NCBI RefSeq assembly: GCF_041504345.1
Contig: NZ_CP167894.1
Location: 124,001 to 188,000 of the forward strand
DNA from: Vibrio sp. BS-M-Sm-2
GTDB lineage: Bacteria > Pseudomonadota > Gammaproteobacteria > Enterobacterales > Vibrionaceae
DNA length: 64,000 nucleotides
Reading direction: 5' to 3'
In this document: piece after piece, positions 52,214-60,123 of the stretch
Numbering within the stretch: position 1 is the stretch's first letter
How the letters are laid out: each line of letters opens with the position of its first letter
Position numbers and translations under genes: made by a program
The notes under the pieces: model-generated
The model's input: the letters and a program-made list of their open reading frames with translations, nothing else
Told to the model about the DNA's origin: nothing
Database searches by the model: none

Positions 52214-52693
52214 TCGTATGCAGAATGGTGGCCAGCCAATATTGAGCCTCCACCATGCTTCTATCGCGTAACGAGTAGGGTAATCTTTCAAGTAAACACA
52301 ACTGACAAACCAACTATATTTTGAAAACAGTGGACAATCTATTTTTATCGACATTTTAGTTGTACCTGCGTTACCTTCATCTAAAAGGTGTTCTAAAAGT
52401 CGCTTCTGTAAATCATTTTCAGTACCTGCATAAATGATTTGAAAACCATTGACTTGTTGAGTGAATCCAACTCCATCAGGTTTAGTCTTCCGTGTTTTTT
52501 TTAACTTCCCAGAACATTTTTGTATAGCTAACTTTAATTCGCCGATTGGCATGTCAGTTTCAATCCAATATAAACCTGAACTTTTACGAGCCAATTTAAC
52601 TAAATCTGAACGACTTTTAACCTGGACTCTATTCTTTAGTCGAAGTTTATCTACTAACAAACCCACCTCTTCAATATGATTTCTAAAATTCAT
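52211..52693 (-). CDS. GIY-YIG-like protein (integron cassette B)
   Basis: A 160-residue protein whose centre resembles a GIY-YIG nuclease domain: SSGLYWIETDMP for the GIY strand and GFQIIYAGTENDLQKRLLEHL for the YIG strand with the conserved Arg and His. A C-terminal segment SWFVSCVYLKDYPTRYAIEAWWR follows, with a Glu at the place of the metal ligand. The N-terminal 30 residues are helical. The ATG at 52693 is chosen because longer forms run into the attC site. Could cut DNA or act as part of a small defence or restriction function, but that is a guess. Confidence 0.66.
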   Translation of the reverse strand: MNFRNHIEEVGLLVDKLRLKNRVQVKSRSDLVKLARKSSGLYWIETDMPIGELKLAIQKCSGKLKKTRKTKPDGVGFTQQVNGFQIIYAGTENDLQKRLLEHLLDEGNAGTTKMSIKIDCPLFSKYSWFVSCVYLKDYPTRYAIEAWWRLNIGWPPFCIR

Positions 52694-52724
52694 GCCAAAT
52701 TTTGCACCTAAATTACCGAGGTAA

Positions 52725-52851
52725 GCTAACGCCGCGTTAAGTGGTGAGCAACGCAGACCACCACACCTAAACCATTGTGCCGTAAACACTAAATCTGAAT
52801 CAAACCGAAAATGCCGTGCGTTGGGAATCCGTCTTAAACGCTTTGTTAGGC
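52725..52851 (-). repeat. Integron attC site of cassette A (intact)
   Basis: Minus strand: GCCTAAC-AAAGCGTTTAAGACGG, ATTCCCAACGC at one arm; GCGTTGCTCACCACTTAACGCGGC-GTTAGC at the other. About 127 bp, a typical VCR/VSR-type site and the only uninterrupted one here. The stop codon of the cassette A gene lies inside its first core site. Confidence 0.92.
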
Positions 52852-53763
52852 AAATTTGTCTTGAAAGTGTTGGATATTTATCCCATTTGAATCAAAATCG
52901 CTGTGAAGTTCATTTAAGTAATCAAAATTTGATAAATAATCAGATAGCTCGAATAGAGCTTGACCATTTGCTCCAAGACTATAGTAAATAAAGGATTTTT
53001 TATCTTTACCCTTTTCAGTATTACGTAACTCAACGAGGTCATTCCCATAGATAAATTGGAAAACCTCAAACTGTTCAAAGTCTAAGTTAGTGGATACATT
53101 AACAACTCCAGTAGTTGATGAAGCAAGCACACCAAGATCCGTATATTTTTGAATTAAGTGTGAATCGATACCATTTTTTTCGAAGAAAGATATAGACTTG
53201 TCGCAACCACGAATAATGAGGCGGTTTCGTTTTTCAACAAGCGAAAGTATGAGAGTTATTTCATCAATCTCCCTACCTGTAAGCTTGTCTATAAAATCCA
53301 TCATTCGATAAGAGATCGAATTCTCCTTTTTAAGCTCACCAGCCAACAATTTACCCCAAAGCTGTTGAAGCTCATCGTTTGAGGTTTTTGATGCATAAGA
53401 ATACCAACGATGTAGCCAATCTTCATTTAAAGGTGCACCGGAAGAGTCATTGCTATCCTCATTACAAAGTTGAATATATGCATGGTTGATTGAATTTAAA
53501 GCATTGGTTTCTTGGCGATTTCGGTCTTCAATCACTGCTGATAGTGTATGGCTTGCATTAAGCGATAAGGATTCAATTTGTTCTACTAATTGTAAATCAT
53601 TTTTTGTGCGTTCAATTTTATGCTCATGAAGTATTTGCGCGACTTCAGTAGCTTGTTTAGCTTTAGCTAAACGTTTCATCTGATACGGTTGTAACGCACC
53701 GATCGATAACTTCTCGACCGAATCCCACAACCTAATAATTAAATTTTCACCTGGAAACTGCAT
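52846..53763 (-). CDS. DUF2806-like protein (integron cassette A)
   Basis: A 305-residue cytosolic protein that resembles the DUF2806 / TIGR03899 group: GENLIIRLWDSVEKLSIGAL with QPYQMKRLAKAK at the start, SNDELQQLWGKLLAGELK in the middle, and a C-terminal beta-rich part. Function unknown. GGAGG precedes the ATG by 4 nt. The gene begins 14 bases after the cassette border GTTAGGC (53777-53783) and ends inside the attC, as expected for a cassette gene. Confidence 0.74.
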   Translation of the reverse strand: MQFPGENLIIRLWDSVEKLSIGALQPYQMKRLAKAKQATEVAQILHEHKIERTKNDLQLVEQIESLSLNASHTLSAVIEDRNRQETNALNSINHAYIQLCNEDSNDSSGAPLNEDWLHRWYSYASKTSNDELQQLWGKLLAGELKKENSISYRMMDFIDKLTGREIDEITLILSLVEKRNRLIIRGCDKSISFFEKNGIDSHLIQKYTDLGVLASSTTGVVNVSTNLDFEQFEVFQFIYGNDLVELRNTEKGKDKKSFIYYSLGANGQALFELSDYLSNFDYLNELHSDFDSNGINIQHFQDKFA

Positions 53764-54004
53764 ACTTCCTCCTTTTGCCTAACAGTTCTTAGACAGAAAA
53801 ATTCTGCATTTAAATACAGAATCATTCTATCTAGTTTCATATGAGCGGAACTCTACCACAATTAATCACAGTATTTCAGTGACTTAAAACATAGATAGGC
53901 TCATTGAATGACAAAATGCAGAATATTTCCATATAGTATGAATTTCGCAAAAAAACCGAATCACTGGATATAAAAACAGTAACCGTGCGCATACCCCAAA
54001 CACA
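53764..54004. other. Right border of the cassette cluster and AT-rich spacer
   Basis: The cassette border (minus strand GTTAGGC at 53777-53783) is preceded by CTAAGAACT, which does not look like an attC end or a known attI site. No integrase gene is near. Beyond it lie ATTCTG-N10-CAGAAT (53801-53822), a possible operator or small hairpin, and otherwise unmarked AT-rich sequence up to the art terminator. Confidence 0.5.
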
Positions 54005-54047
54005 AAAAAGCCTGCCATCTATGTGGACATAAATGGCAGGCTTTATA
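54005..54047 (-). terminator. Rho-independent terminator of the art operon
   Basis: AAAGCCTGCCAT / ATGGCAGGCTTT, a 12-bp stem with a 13-nt loop, followed on the minus strand by TTTTTTG. It lies 28 bp after the artM stop. Confidence 0.9.
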
Positions 54048-54074
54048 CGTTAGTTAAGCTTGTGAGTGGCTAGA

Positions 54075-54743
54075 TTACGCGGCTTCGAATGCGAGGGCTT
54101 TCTTCTCTACTTGGCGGAAGATCAGCGTTAGTATGCCGTTTACTGCTAAGTAGAATGCACCAGCAATACCGAACACGGTGAGTGTGTCGTAGGTTTGGCC
54201 GTTAATACGCTGAGCGTAGCCCATCAAATCCATGATGGTTATGGTGCTTGCCAATGACGTGCCTTTGAAGACTAGAATCACTTCGTTCGAGTAAGCTGGA
54301 ACGGCGCGGCGTAGAGCGTATGGCAGTAACACTTTCAGCGTTGCGATTTTGTCCATGCCAAGTGCGCGACATGCTTCCCACTGCCCTGCTGGAATCGCGT
54401 TGAATGCGCCTCTGAACAGTAGCGTGCTGTATGCTGCAGTGTTCAACGCTAATGCTAACATTGCACAGAACCAAGGTTGGCTTAACCAAGTCCACATGAA
54501 GCTTTCACGAATCCAATCAAACTGACCCGGGCCGTAATACACCAAGAAGATCTGGACCAGTAATGGTGTGCCGGTGAACAGCGTAATGATGCCACGTGTT
54601 AACCAGTGAATCGCAGGTATTCTTAGGATTAGCGTTACCGTCATCAGCAGTGACAAGATACAACCAACCAGCAATGAAGCGCCTGTGAGTTGAAGACTGG
54701 TCACTAAGCCTTCAAGCATTTGAGAGAGGTATTGTTGATTCAT
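54075..54743 (-). CDS. artM: Arginine-type ABC transporter permease ArtM
   Basis: A 222-residue inner-membrane permease of the HisM/ArtM polar amino acid class, with about five helices and the ATPase-contact loop [25 protein letters not shown]. It pairs with ArtQ. The operon order artP-I-Q-M is that of E. coli. Its ATG overlaps the artQ stop (4 bp). Confidence 0.88.
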   Translation of the reverse strand: MNQQYLSQMLEGLVTSLQLTGASLLVGCILSLLMTVTLILRIPAIHWLTRGIITLFTGTPLLVQIFLVYYGPGQFDWIRESFMWTWLSQPWFCAMLALALNTAAYSTLLFRGAFNAIPAGQWEACRALGMDKIATLKVLLPYALRRAVPAYSNEVILVFKGTSLASTITIMDLMGYAQRINGQTYDTLTVFGIAGAFYLAVNGILTLIFRQVEKKALAFEAA

Positions 54744-55426
54744 GCCATTGCCCCTTTGTTACCCAAACCTTGAATAGAGAACTTACCATCAATCACTTTT
54801 ACTGCTCTTTGCGTAATCAATGTGATGATTAGGTATATAGCTGCTGCCGTTGCGTACCAAGTAAATGCTTCGTGCGTTGCTGCTGATGTTAGTTGTGCTT
54901 GTTTCAGCAAATCCGTTACGCCAATCAGCGATACTAACGCGGTGTCTTTCAGTAACACTAACCATTGGTTGGTTAACCCTGGTAGTGCGTGTCTTACCGC
55001 TTGAGGTAACACGATACGAAAGAATGCACGAGACTGAGGAATACCAAGCGCGCTTGCTGCTTCTCTCTGCCCTTTGCTTACTGCTTTTAGTGCGCCACGC
55101 AAGGTTTGCGAAGCGTAAGAAGCAAAAATAAGTGACAGTGCAACAACACCAGATAAGAACGGGCTCACTTCTATGAAGTCGCCAGTGATCATGAACAGAA
55201 CTTGTGTCGAACCAAAGTAGATAAACAGTACGACCAGAATTTCTGGTAAACCACGAACAATCGTCACAAATGCAGTCGTTGGCCATTTGATTGCAATACG
55301 ACGAGACATCTCACCACTCGCAAACAAAACTGCTAGAACCAATCCAACCAATAGGCTTACGAACGCAAGCTGAACAGTCATCCAGCTTGCTTCGACGAGC
55401 CCTAAAGAGTAACCCGTTAATTCCAT
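54740..55426 (-). CDS. artQ: Arginine-type ABC transporter permease ArtQ
   Basis: A 228-residue permease with about five membrane helices and contact loop [26 protein letters not shown]. The start ([22 protein letters not shown]) is usual for the class. It begins 3 bp after artI and overlaps artM, so the three are translationally coupled. Confidence 0.88.
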   Translation of the reverse strand: MELTGYSLGLVEASWMTVQLAFVSLLVGLVLAVLFASGEMSRRIAIKWPTTAFVTIVRGLPEILVVLFIYFGSTQVLFMITGDFIEVSPFLSGVVALSLIFASYASQTLRGALKAVSKGQREAASALGIPQSRAFFRIVLPQAVRHALPGLTNQWLVLLKDTALVSLIGVTDLLKQAQLTSAATHEAFTWYATAAAIYLIITLITQRAVKVIDGKFSIQGLGNKGAMA

Positions 55427-55429
55427 AAA

Positions 55430-56161
55430 TTACTTACCGAAGTACTTGTTGAAGATCTTGTCGTATTCGCCGTTCGCTTTCACCGCTGCAAGTGCAACGT
55501 TAAGCTGGTCTACAAGTTCTTGGTTGCTCTTGTTTACTGCGATACCAAAGCCGTTACCGAAGTACTCTTGGTTTGTTACTTGGTCGCCAACGTACGTTAA
55601 GTTGTCTTCTTTCTTGAACCATTCAGCTACAACAGCTGTGTCACCGAATACAGAATCGATACGACCATTCTTCATGTCGATGAATGCATCTTGGTAGCTT
55701 GAGTAAGGTACCGCTGTTACGCCAGTCATTTGCTCAAGTAGGTAGCTCTGGTGAGTAGAACCGTTTTGAACACCAACACGCTTACCTTCTAGTGCTGTTT
55801 GGTCTGCTACTTTTCCTTCAAAAGAGATGAATGCTGCAGAGTTATCGTAGTAAGCGTTAGAGAAGTTCACTTGTTGAAGACGCGCTTCAGTGATGTCCAT
55901 TGCTGAGATAGCTGCATCGTAACGTTTGAATTTAAGTGCAGGGATCAAGCTATCGAATGCTTGGTTGTGGAAAGTACATGTCGCTTTCATCTCTTCACAA
56001 AGTGCGTTTGCTAGGTCTACGTCAAAACCTTGGATTTGGTTGTTCTCATCCATGTATTCGAACGGTGCGTAAGTCGCTTCCATTGCGAATTTGATTTCTT
56101 CTTGAGCTGCTGCATTGAAAGAAGCAAGGCCGATAAGTGAAGCTAGTAGAATCTTTTTCAT
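55430..56161 (-). CDS. artI: Arginine-type periplasmic binding protein
   Basis: A 243-residue periplasmic solute-binding protein (family 3) with signal peptide MKKILLASLIGLASFNAAA. The amino-acid binding residues are in ATYAPFEYMDENNQIQGFDV, and AAISAMDITEAR and FGIAVNKSN follow. Two Cys (LCEEMKATC) may form a disulfide. In E. coli both ArtI and ArtJ exist; only one is seen here. Probably binds arginine; a related basic amino acid is possible. Confidence 0.88.
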   Translation of the reverse strand: MKKILLASLIGLASFNAAAQEEIKFAMEATYAPFEYMDENNQIQGFDVDLANALCEEMKATCTFHNQAFDSLIPALKFKRYDAAISAMDITEARLQQVNFSNAYYDNSAAFISFEGKVADQTALEGKRVGVQNGSTHQSYLLEQMTGVTAVPYSSYQDAFIDMKNGRIDSVFGDTAVVAEWFKKEDNLTYVGDQVTNQEYFGNGFGIAVNKSNQELVDQLNVALAAVKANGEYDKIFNKYFGK

Positions 56162-56267
56162 TTTGTTACTCCGAATACTGTGTAATTGCGGCCTGTGGCC
56201 ATTCTTATAATTTGAGTGATGTTGTGTTTAGCTAAATCTAGTGAGTTAACTTGTTTTTATGAGTGAC

Positions 56268-56996
56268 TTAGTGAGTCAAATACTCAGCAAACTCAGGTGT
56301 CTTAGGATTAACGAATGAATCGCTGGTGCCGTGTTCAACGATGTACCCTTTCTCTAGGTACAGAACATGGCTAGCAATCTTCTTCGCGAAATCAACTTCG
56401 TGCGTCACTACCACTTGGGTAATGCCCGTCCCGCTCAATTCTTTAATAATGCTCACGACTTGATTGGTGATTTCAGGATCAAGCGCCGCTGTTGGTTCAT
56501 CAAACAACAACACATCTGGTTTCATCATCAGCGCACGTGCAATTGCAACACGCTGTTGTTGACCACCAGACAGTTGAAGTGGCCAAGCGTCTGCTTTGTC
56601 GGCAAGTTGAAGTGTCTTTAGTACTTCTTGAGCTTGTTTAATCGCTTCTTGCTTATCCAAACCCGCAACTTTGGTTGGTGCTTCAATCAAGTTTTCCATC
56701 ACTGTCATGTGTGGCCATAAATTGTATTGCTGGAACACCATGCCGACTTTACGACGAAGTTTAAGCCCCTGCTTCTCTTGGATTTGGCTTGAAAAGTCGA
56801 ATTGCTCGTTCGCAATGTCTAACTCGCCGTTGTCCGCGATTTCTAGCAGGTTCAATACACGCAGTAATGAACTCTTGCCCGCGCCGCTTGGGCCAAGCAA
56901 TACCAAGGTTTCGCCACTTTCACAGTCGAAACTGATGTCGTGAAGAACTTGGGTATCACCGTATGATTTGTTGATGCTCTTTACTTGAATACTCAT
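56268..56996 (-). CDS. artP: Arginine-type ABC transporter ATP-binding protein ArtP
   Basis: A 242-residue ATPase with Walker [11 protein letters not shown], signature [15 protein letters not shown], Walker [14 protein letters not shown] and switch His VVTHEVDFA. The ATG at 56996 ([13 protein letters not shown]) is preferred over 57011, matching the usual family start. First gene of the artPIQM operon; 106 bp separate it from artI. No ArgR box could be placed with confidence upstream. Confidence 0.9.
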   Translation of the reverse strand: MSIQVKSINKSYGDTQVLHDISFDCESGETLVLLGPSGAGKSSLLRVLNLLEIADNGELDIANEQFDFSSQIQEKQGLKLRRKVGMVFQQYNLWPHMTVMENLIEAPTKVAGLDKQEAIKQAQEVLKTLQLADKADAWPLQLSGGQQQRVAIARALMMKPDVLLFDEPTAALDPEITNQVVSIIKELSGTGITQVVVTHEVDFAKKIASHVLYLEKGYIVEHGTSDSFVNPKTPEFAEYLTH

Positions 56997-57544
56997 GCCA
57001 CAATACTGCATTAATTGTCATCTGCTGGTTATTCTATTCAATCCGAGGTTTTATGCAAGAAAAATGTATAAAAAACTACTTTGTTGAATTTTTGTAACAA
57101 ATATTACACAAAAAACAGTCGCTATAACTGGTCTTACAACCAAAAGTTGCAAGTCATTGATAAAGTTAATATCGAGACAAAAAGCAAACGTTTTGCCATC
57201 AATTTATAAATCCTAACTCGATTGATAACTTATGAGCACACTCTCCTATCAATGCCAATTTACTTGCATAAAAATTAGAGTTAAATGCCCTATTTCCCTC
57301 TCACAATGACTGGATCAGAATGCTTATTTTTCCTTTAAGGTCGTTTCGAATTATTCACTTAGTGGTGAAGAAATATTGGAAATTGAGTTTCCTAGTGAGC
57401 GTCACAGCGCAATAAATGCTTTAATGGGTTCTATTCTCAACAACAATTACTTCCCAGCGAACAACTCGCAGTACAGGCAATAAGTAATAAGTAATAAGTA
57501 ACAAGCCATCTATTTTTAAAGCGACAACACATTAAGGCAGTCAT
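56997..57544. other. Non-coding region between artP and the ABC exporter, with a heptamer repeat
   Basis: About 550 AT-rich bases between divergent genes. It ends with three copies of AATAAGT (57479-57499) followed by AAC, a small tandem repeat 46 bp before the exporter gene. Promoters for both genes must lie here but were not placed. Confidence 0.5.
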
Positions 57545-59368
57545 ATGCAAAACGATGTCTCTTCTACGCTCGACTCAAACCAGCGACAGACTCAAAAAGA
57601 TCCCGGTGCCAAACCTGAGAAAAAAAGCCTCCGTATTTTGTTTGAGCTGAGTAAATTCATTCAGCCTTATAAAGGTCGTGTTATTGCTGCGTTGATCGCG
57701 TTGATCTTCACAGCGAGCTTAACCCTTTCAGTCGGACACGGTATTCGCCTTCTCATCGACCAAGGTTTTAGCCAACAATCACTCTCAGATTTAGGCAGCG
57801 CAATTCAATTCATTATGGTCGTGGTCGTATTGATCTCGTTTGGTACTTTCTTCCGCTTCTATTTGGTTTCTTCTGTTGGGGAGCGTGTGAGTGCAGACAT
57901 TCGCTTATCGGTTTTCAATCATGTTGTGACACTGCACCCGAGTTACTTCGAAACCAATGGCAGTGGCGACATCATGTCACGTATCACCACAGACACGACG
58001 CTATTGCAAAGTATCATTGGTTCATCGTTCTCGATGGCGATGCGCAGCGCGTTGATGTGTCTTGGTGCAATCATCATGCTGTTTGCGACCAACATTAAGC
58101 TAACGCTGATTGTATTGGCTTCGGTGCCGTTTATCTTAATTCCGATTCTTGTGTACGGGCGTCGTGTGAGGGCCCTCTCTCGTCAAAGCCAAGATTCGAT
58201 GTCTGATGTGGGTTCCTATGCAGGTGAAGCAATTGAGCATATTAAAACGGTTCAAAGCTACAGCCGAGAAGAGCAAGAGAAAGCGTCATTCGCGGTAGAA
58301 GTGGAAAAGGCTTACGAGATCGGTCGCCAGCGTGTAAAACAGCGCGCGATTCTTATCTCCGGCGTTATCGTGATTGTATTCAGTGCTATCGCAGGCATGC
58401 TTTGGGTTGGCGGCAGTGATGTCATCAACGGCACCATGTCGGCGGGTGATTTAGCCGCGTTTGTGTTCTACGCAATCATGGTTGCCTCGTCATTAGGTAC
58501 GATTTCAGAAGTGATGGGCGAGCTGCAACGTGCGGCAGGCGCTACCGAACGATTAATCGAGATTCTACAAGTCGAAAGCCACATTGTTGCGCCTGTAGAA
58601 AATCCAACATCACTAGATAACGTGACACCAGAAGTCGCTTTTGAAGATGTGACCTTCTGTTACCCATCCAGACCCGACCAACCCGCAACAAGTAACCTCA
58701 CGTTAACTGCGCATGAAGGCAAAGTGTTGGCGTTAGTTGGTCCATCTGGTGCAGGTAAAACTACCCTGTTCGAACTATTGCAACGTTTCTACGACCCGCA
58801 AGTGGGTAAAGTGACGTTAGGCGGTGTTGAACTGAATCAGTTTGATCCTAACGAGCTAAGAAAGCAGATGGCGTTGGTGCCGCAGCAACCCGCACTGTTC
58901 AGTAACGATGTGTTCCATAATATTCGCTACGGCAACCCGCAGGCAACAGACGAACAAGTTATCGAGGCGGCTAAAAAAGCACACGCGCACGAGTTTATTC
59001 AAAACCTACCTGATGGCTACAACAGTTTTCTTGGTGAACGCGGTGTTAGGCTTTCTGGCGGGCAAAGACAACGCATTGCCATCGCTCGTGCCATCCTAAA
59101 AGATCCGAATATTCTATTGTTAGATGAAGCAACCAGTGCGCTAGACAGCGAAAGTGAACATCATGTTCAACAAGCTTTAGAAGAATTAATGCGTGGCAGA
59201 ACAACCATCATTATCGCGCACCGATTATCAACAATTAAACACGCCGACCAGATTGCAGTGCTCGATAAAGGACAGCTAGTAGACATCGGCGACCACCAGT
59301 CTCTCATCAATAGCTGCGAATTGTACCAACGCTTAGTTGAGCTGCAATTCAAACACCTTAATGCCTAG
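57545..59368 (+). CDS. MsbA/BmrA-like ABC exporter (membrane and ATPase domains fused)
   Basis: A 607-residue half-transporter that would act as a homodimer exporting lipids or drugs. The membrane domain (about 35-340) has six helices. The ATPase domain has Walker A LVGPSGAGKTTLFELLQ, signature LSGGQRQRIAIARAIL, Walker B ILLLDEATSALDSE and switch His IIAHRLSTIKHA. The 30-residue polar N-terminus is typical of a Vibrio subgroup different from MsbA proper. Single gene; substrate unknown. Confidence 0.9.
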   Translation: MQNDVSSTLDSNQRQTQKDPGAKPEKKSLRILFELSKFIQPYKGRVIAALIALIFTASLTLSVGHGIRLLIDQGFSQQSLSDLGSAIQFIMVVVVLISFGTFFRFYLVSSVGERVSADIRLSVFNHVVTLHPSYFETNGSGDIMSRITTDTTLLQSIIGSSFSMAMRSALMCLGAIIMLFATNIKLTLIVLASVPFILIPILVYGRRVRALSRQSQDSMSDVGSYAGEAIEHIKTVQSYSREEQEKASFAVEVEKAYEIGRQRVKQRAILISGVIVIVFSAIAGMLWVGGSDVINGTMSAGDLAAFVFYAIMVASSLGTISEVMGELQRAAGATERLIEILQVESHIVAPVENPTSLDNVTPEVAFEDVTFCYPSRPDQPATSNLTLTAHEGKVLALVGPSGAGKTTLFELLQRFYDPQVGKVTLGGVELNQFDPNELRKQMALVPQQPALFSNDVFHNIRYGNPQATDEQVIEAAKKAHAHEFIQNLPDGYNSFLGERGVRLSGGQRQRIAIARAILKDPNILLLDEATSALDSESEHHVQQALEELMRGRTTIIIAHRLSTIKHADQIAVLDKGQLVDIGDHQSLINSCELYQRLVELQFKHLNA

Positions 59369-59499
59369 CCATCGAGTGCATGTGTAACTAAGTGACTGAC
59401 ACTGTGTGATTTCAGGCTTCAAAAACTTGAATTACACATGTTGCAGTTTTGTTAAATTAGCGGTAGGGTTTTTATTCCAATAACAATAAGAGAGTTCGC

Positions 59500-59964
59500 A
59501 TGGAAGCACTATTATCTGACTATCCGGTAGTAACAGAAATCCCTGTCGCTTGGGGAGAAATGGACGCACTCAATCACGTTAACAACGCCGTATATTTTCG
59601 CTATTTCGAAACCGCTCGCTTAGATTTTTTCAAGCACGTTGAGTTGATGGAAGAGATGGCGATTACCAAAGTTGGGCCTGTTCTTGGTGACACTTACTGT
59701 AAGTATTTCCGCCCAGTCACGTATCCAGATACCTTGATGATTGGCTCTCGTGTCACTGATATTCAAGATGACCGATTCACCATGGAATACGCGATTGTCA
59801 GTAAGACTCAGCAAAAACTTACGACCATTGGCACCGCGACTATCGTGATGTTTGATTTTGCTTCAAACCAAAAAGCCCTGCTCTCGCTGCGCTTAACCAA
59901 CGAAATTGAAAAGATGAACACGTTGAAAAGCCCATGCTTCAAACAAGAAACAGTCACGGAATAA
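59500..59964 (+). CDS. Hot-dog fold acyl-CoA thioesterase
   Basis: A 154-residue 4-hydroxybenzoyl-CoA thioesterase-like protein (YbgC/FadM branch). The active-site region VAWGEMDALNHVNNAVYFRYFETARL contains the Asp and His-Val-Asn-Asn motif, given here as DALNHVNNAVYFRYFE. It would hydrolyse acyl-CoA or acyl-ACP in the cytosol. AAGAGAG lies about 8 nt before the ATG. Single gene followed by a strong terminator. Confidence 0.86.
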   Translation: MEALLSDYPVVTEIPVAWGEMDALNHVNNAVYFRYFETARLDFFKHVELMEEMAITKVGPVLGDTYCKYFRPVTYPDTLMIGSRVTDIQDDRFTMEYAIVSKTQQKLTTIGTATIVMFDFASNQKALLSLRLTNEIEKMNTLKSPCFKQETVTE

Positions 59965-59994
59965 CATATTCGCTGATTCAGAATACTCAGATAC

Positions 59995-60024
59995 AAAAAG
60001 GCCACTCGATTGAGTGGCCTTTTG
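59995..60024. terminator. Bidirectional rho-independent terminator
   Basis: AAAAGGCCACTC / GAGTGGCCTTTT, a 12-bp perfect stem with a 4-nt loop, between the thioesterase gene (+) and the converging U32 gene (-). Confidence 0.93.
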
Positions 60025-60123
60025 TTTATTGGTTCAAAGTGCTTATAAGCGTTTAAGTCTTATAGACCATGAACGCTTTTTGTCTTAAAAGCTATAGACC
60101 ATGAACCCTATAAACCTTGCAGC

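Noticed and set aside
54822..55131. Plus-strand ORFs inside artQ
   Set aside because: They overlap a well supported permease gene on the other strand and show no family resemblance.
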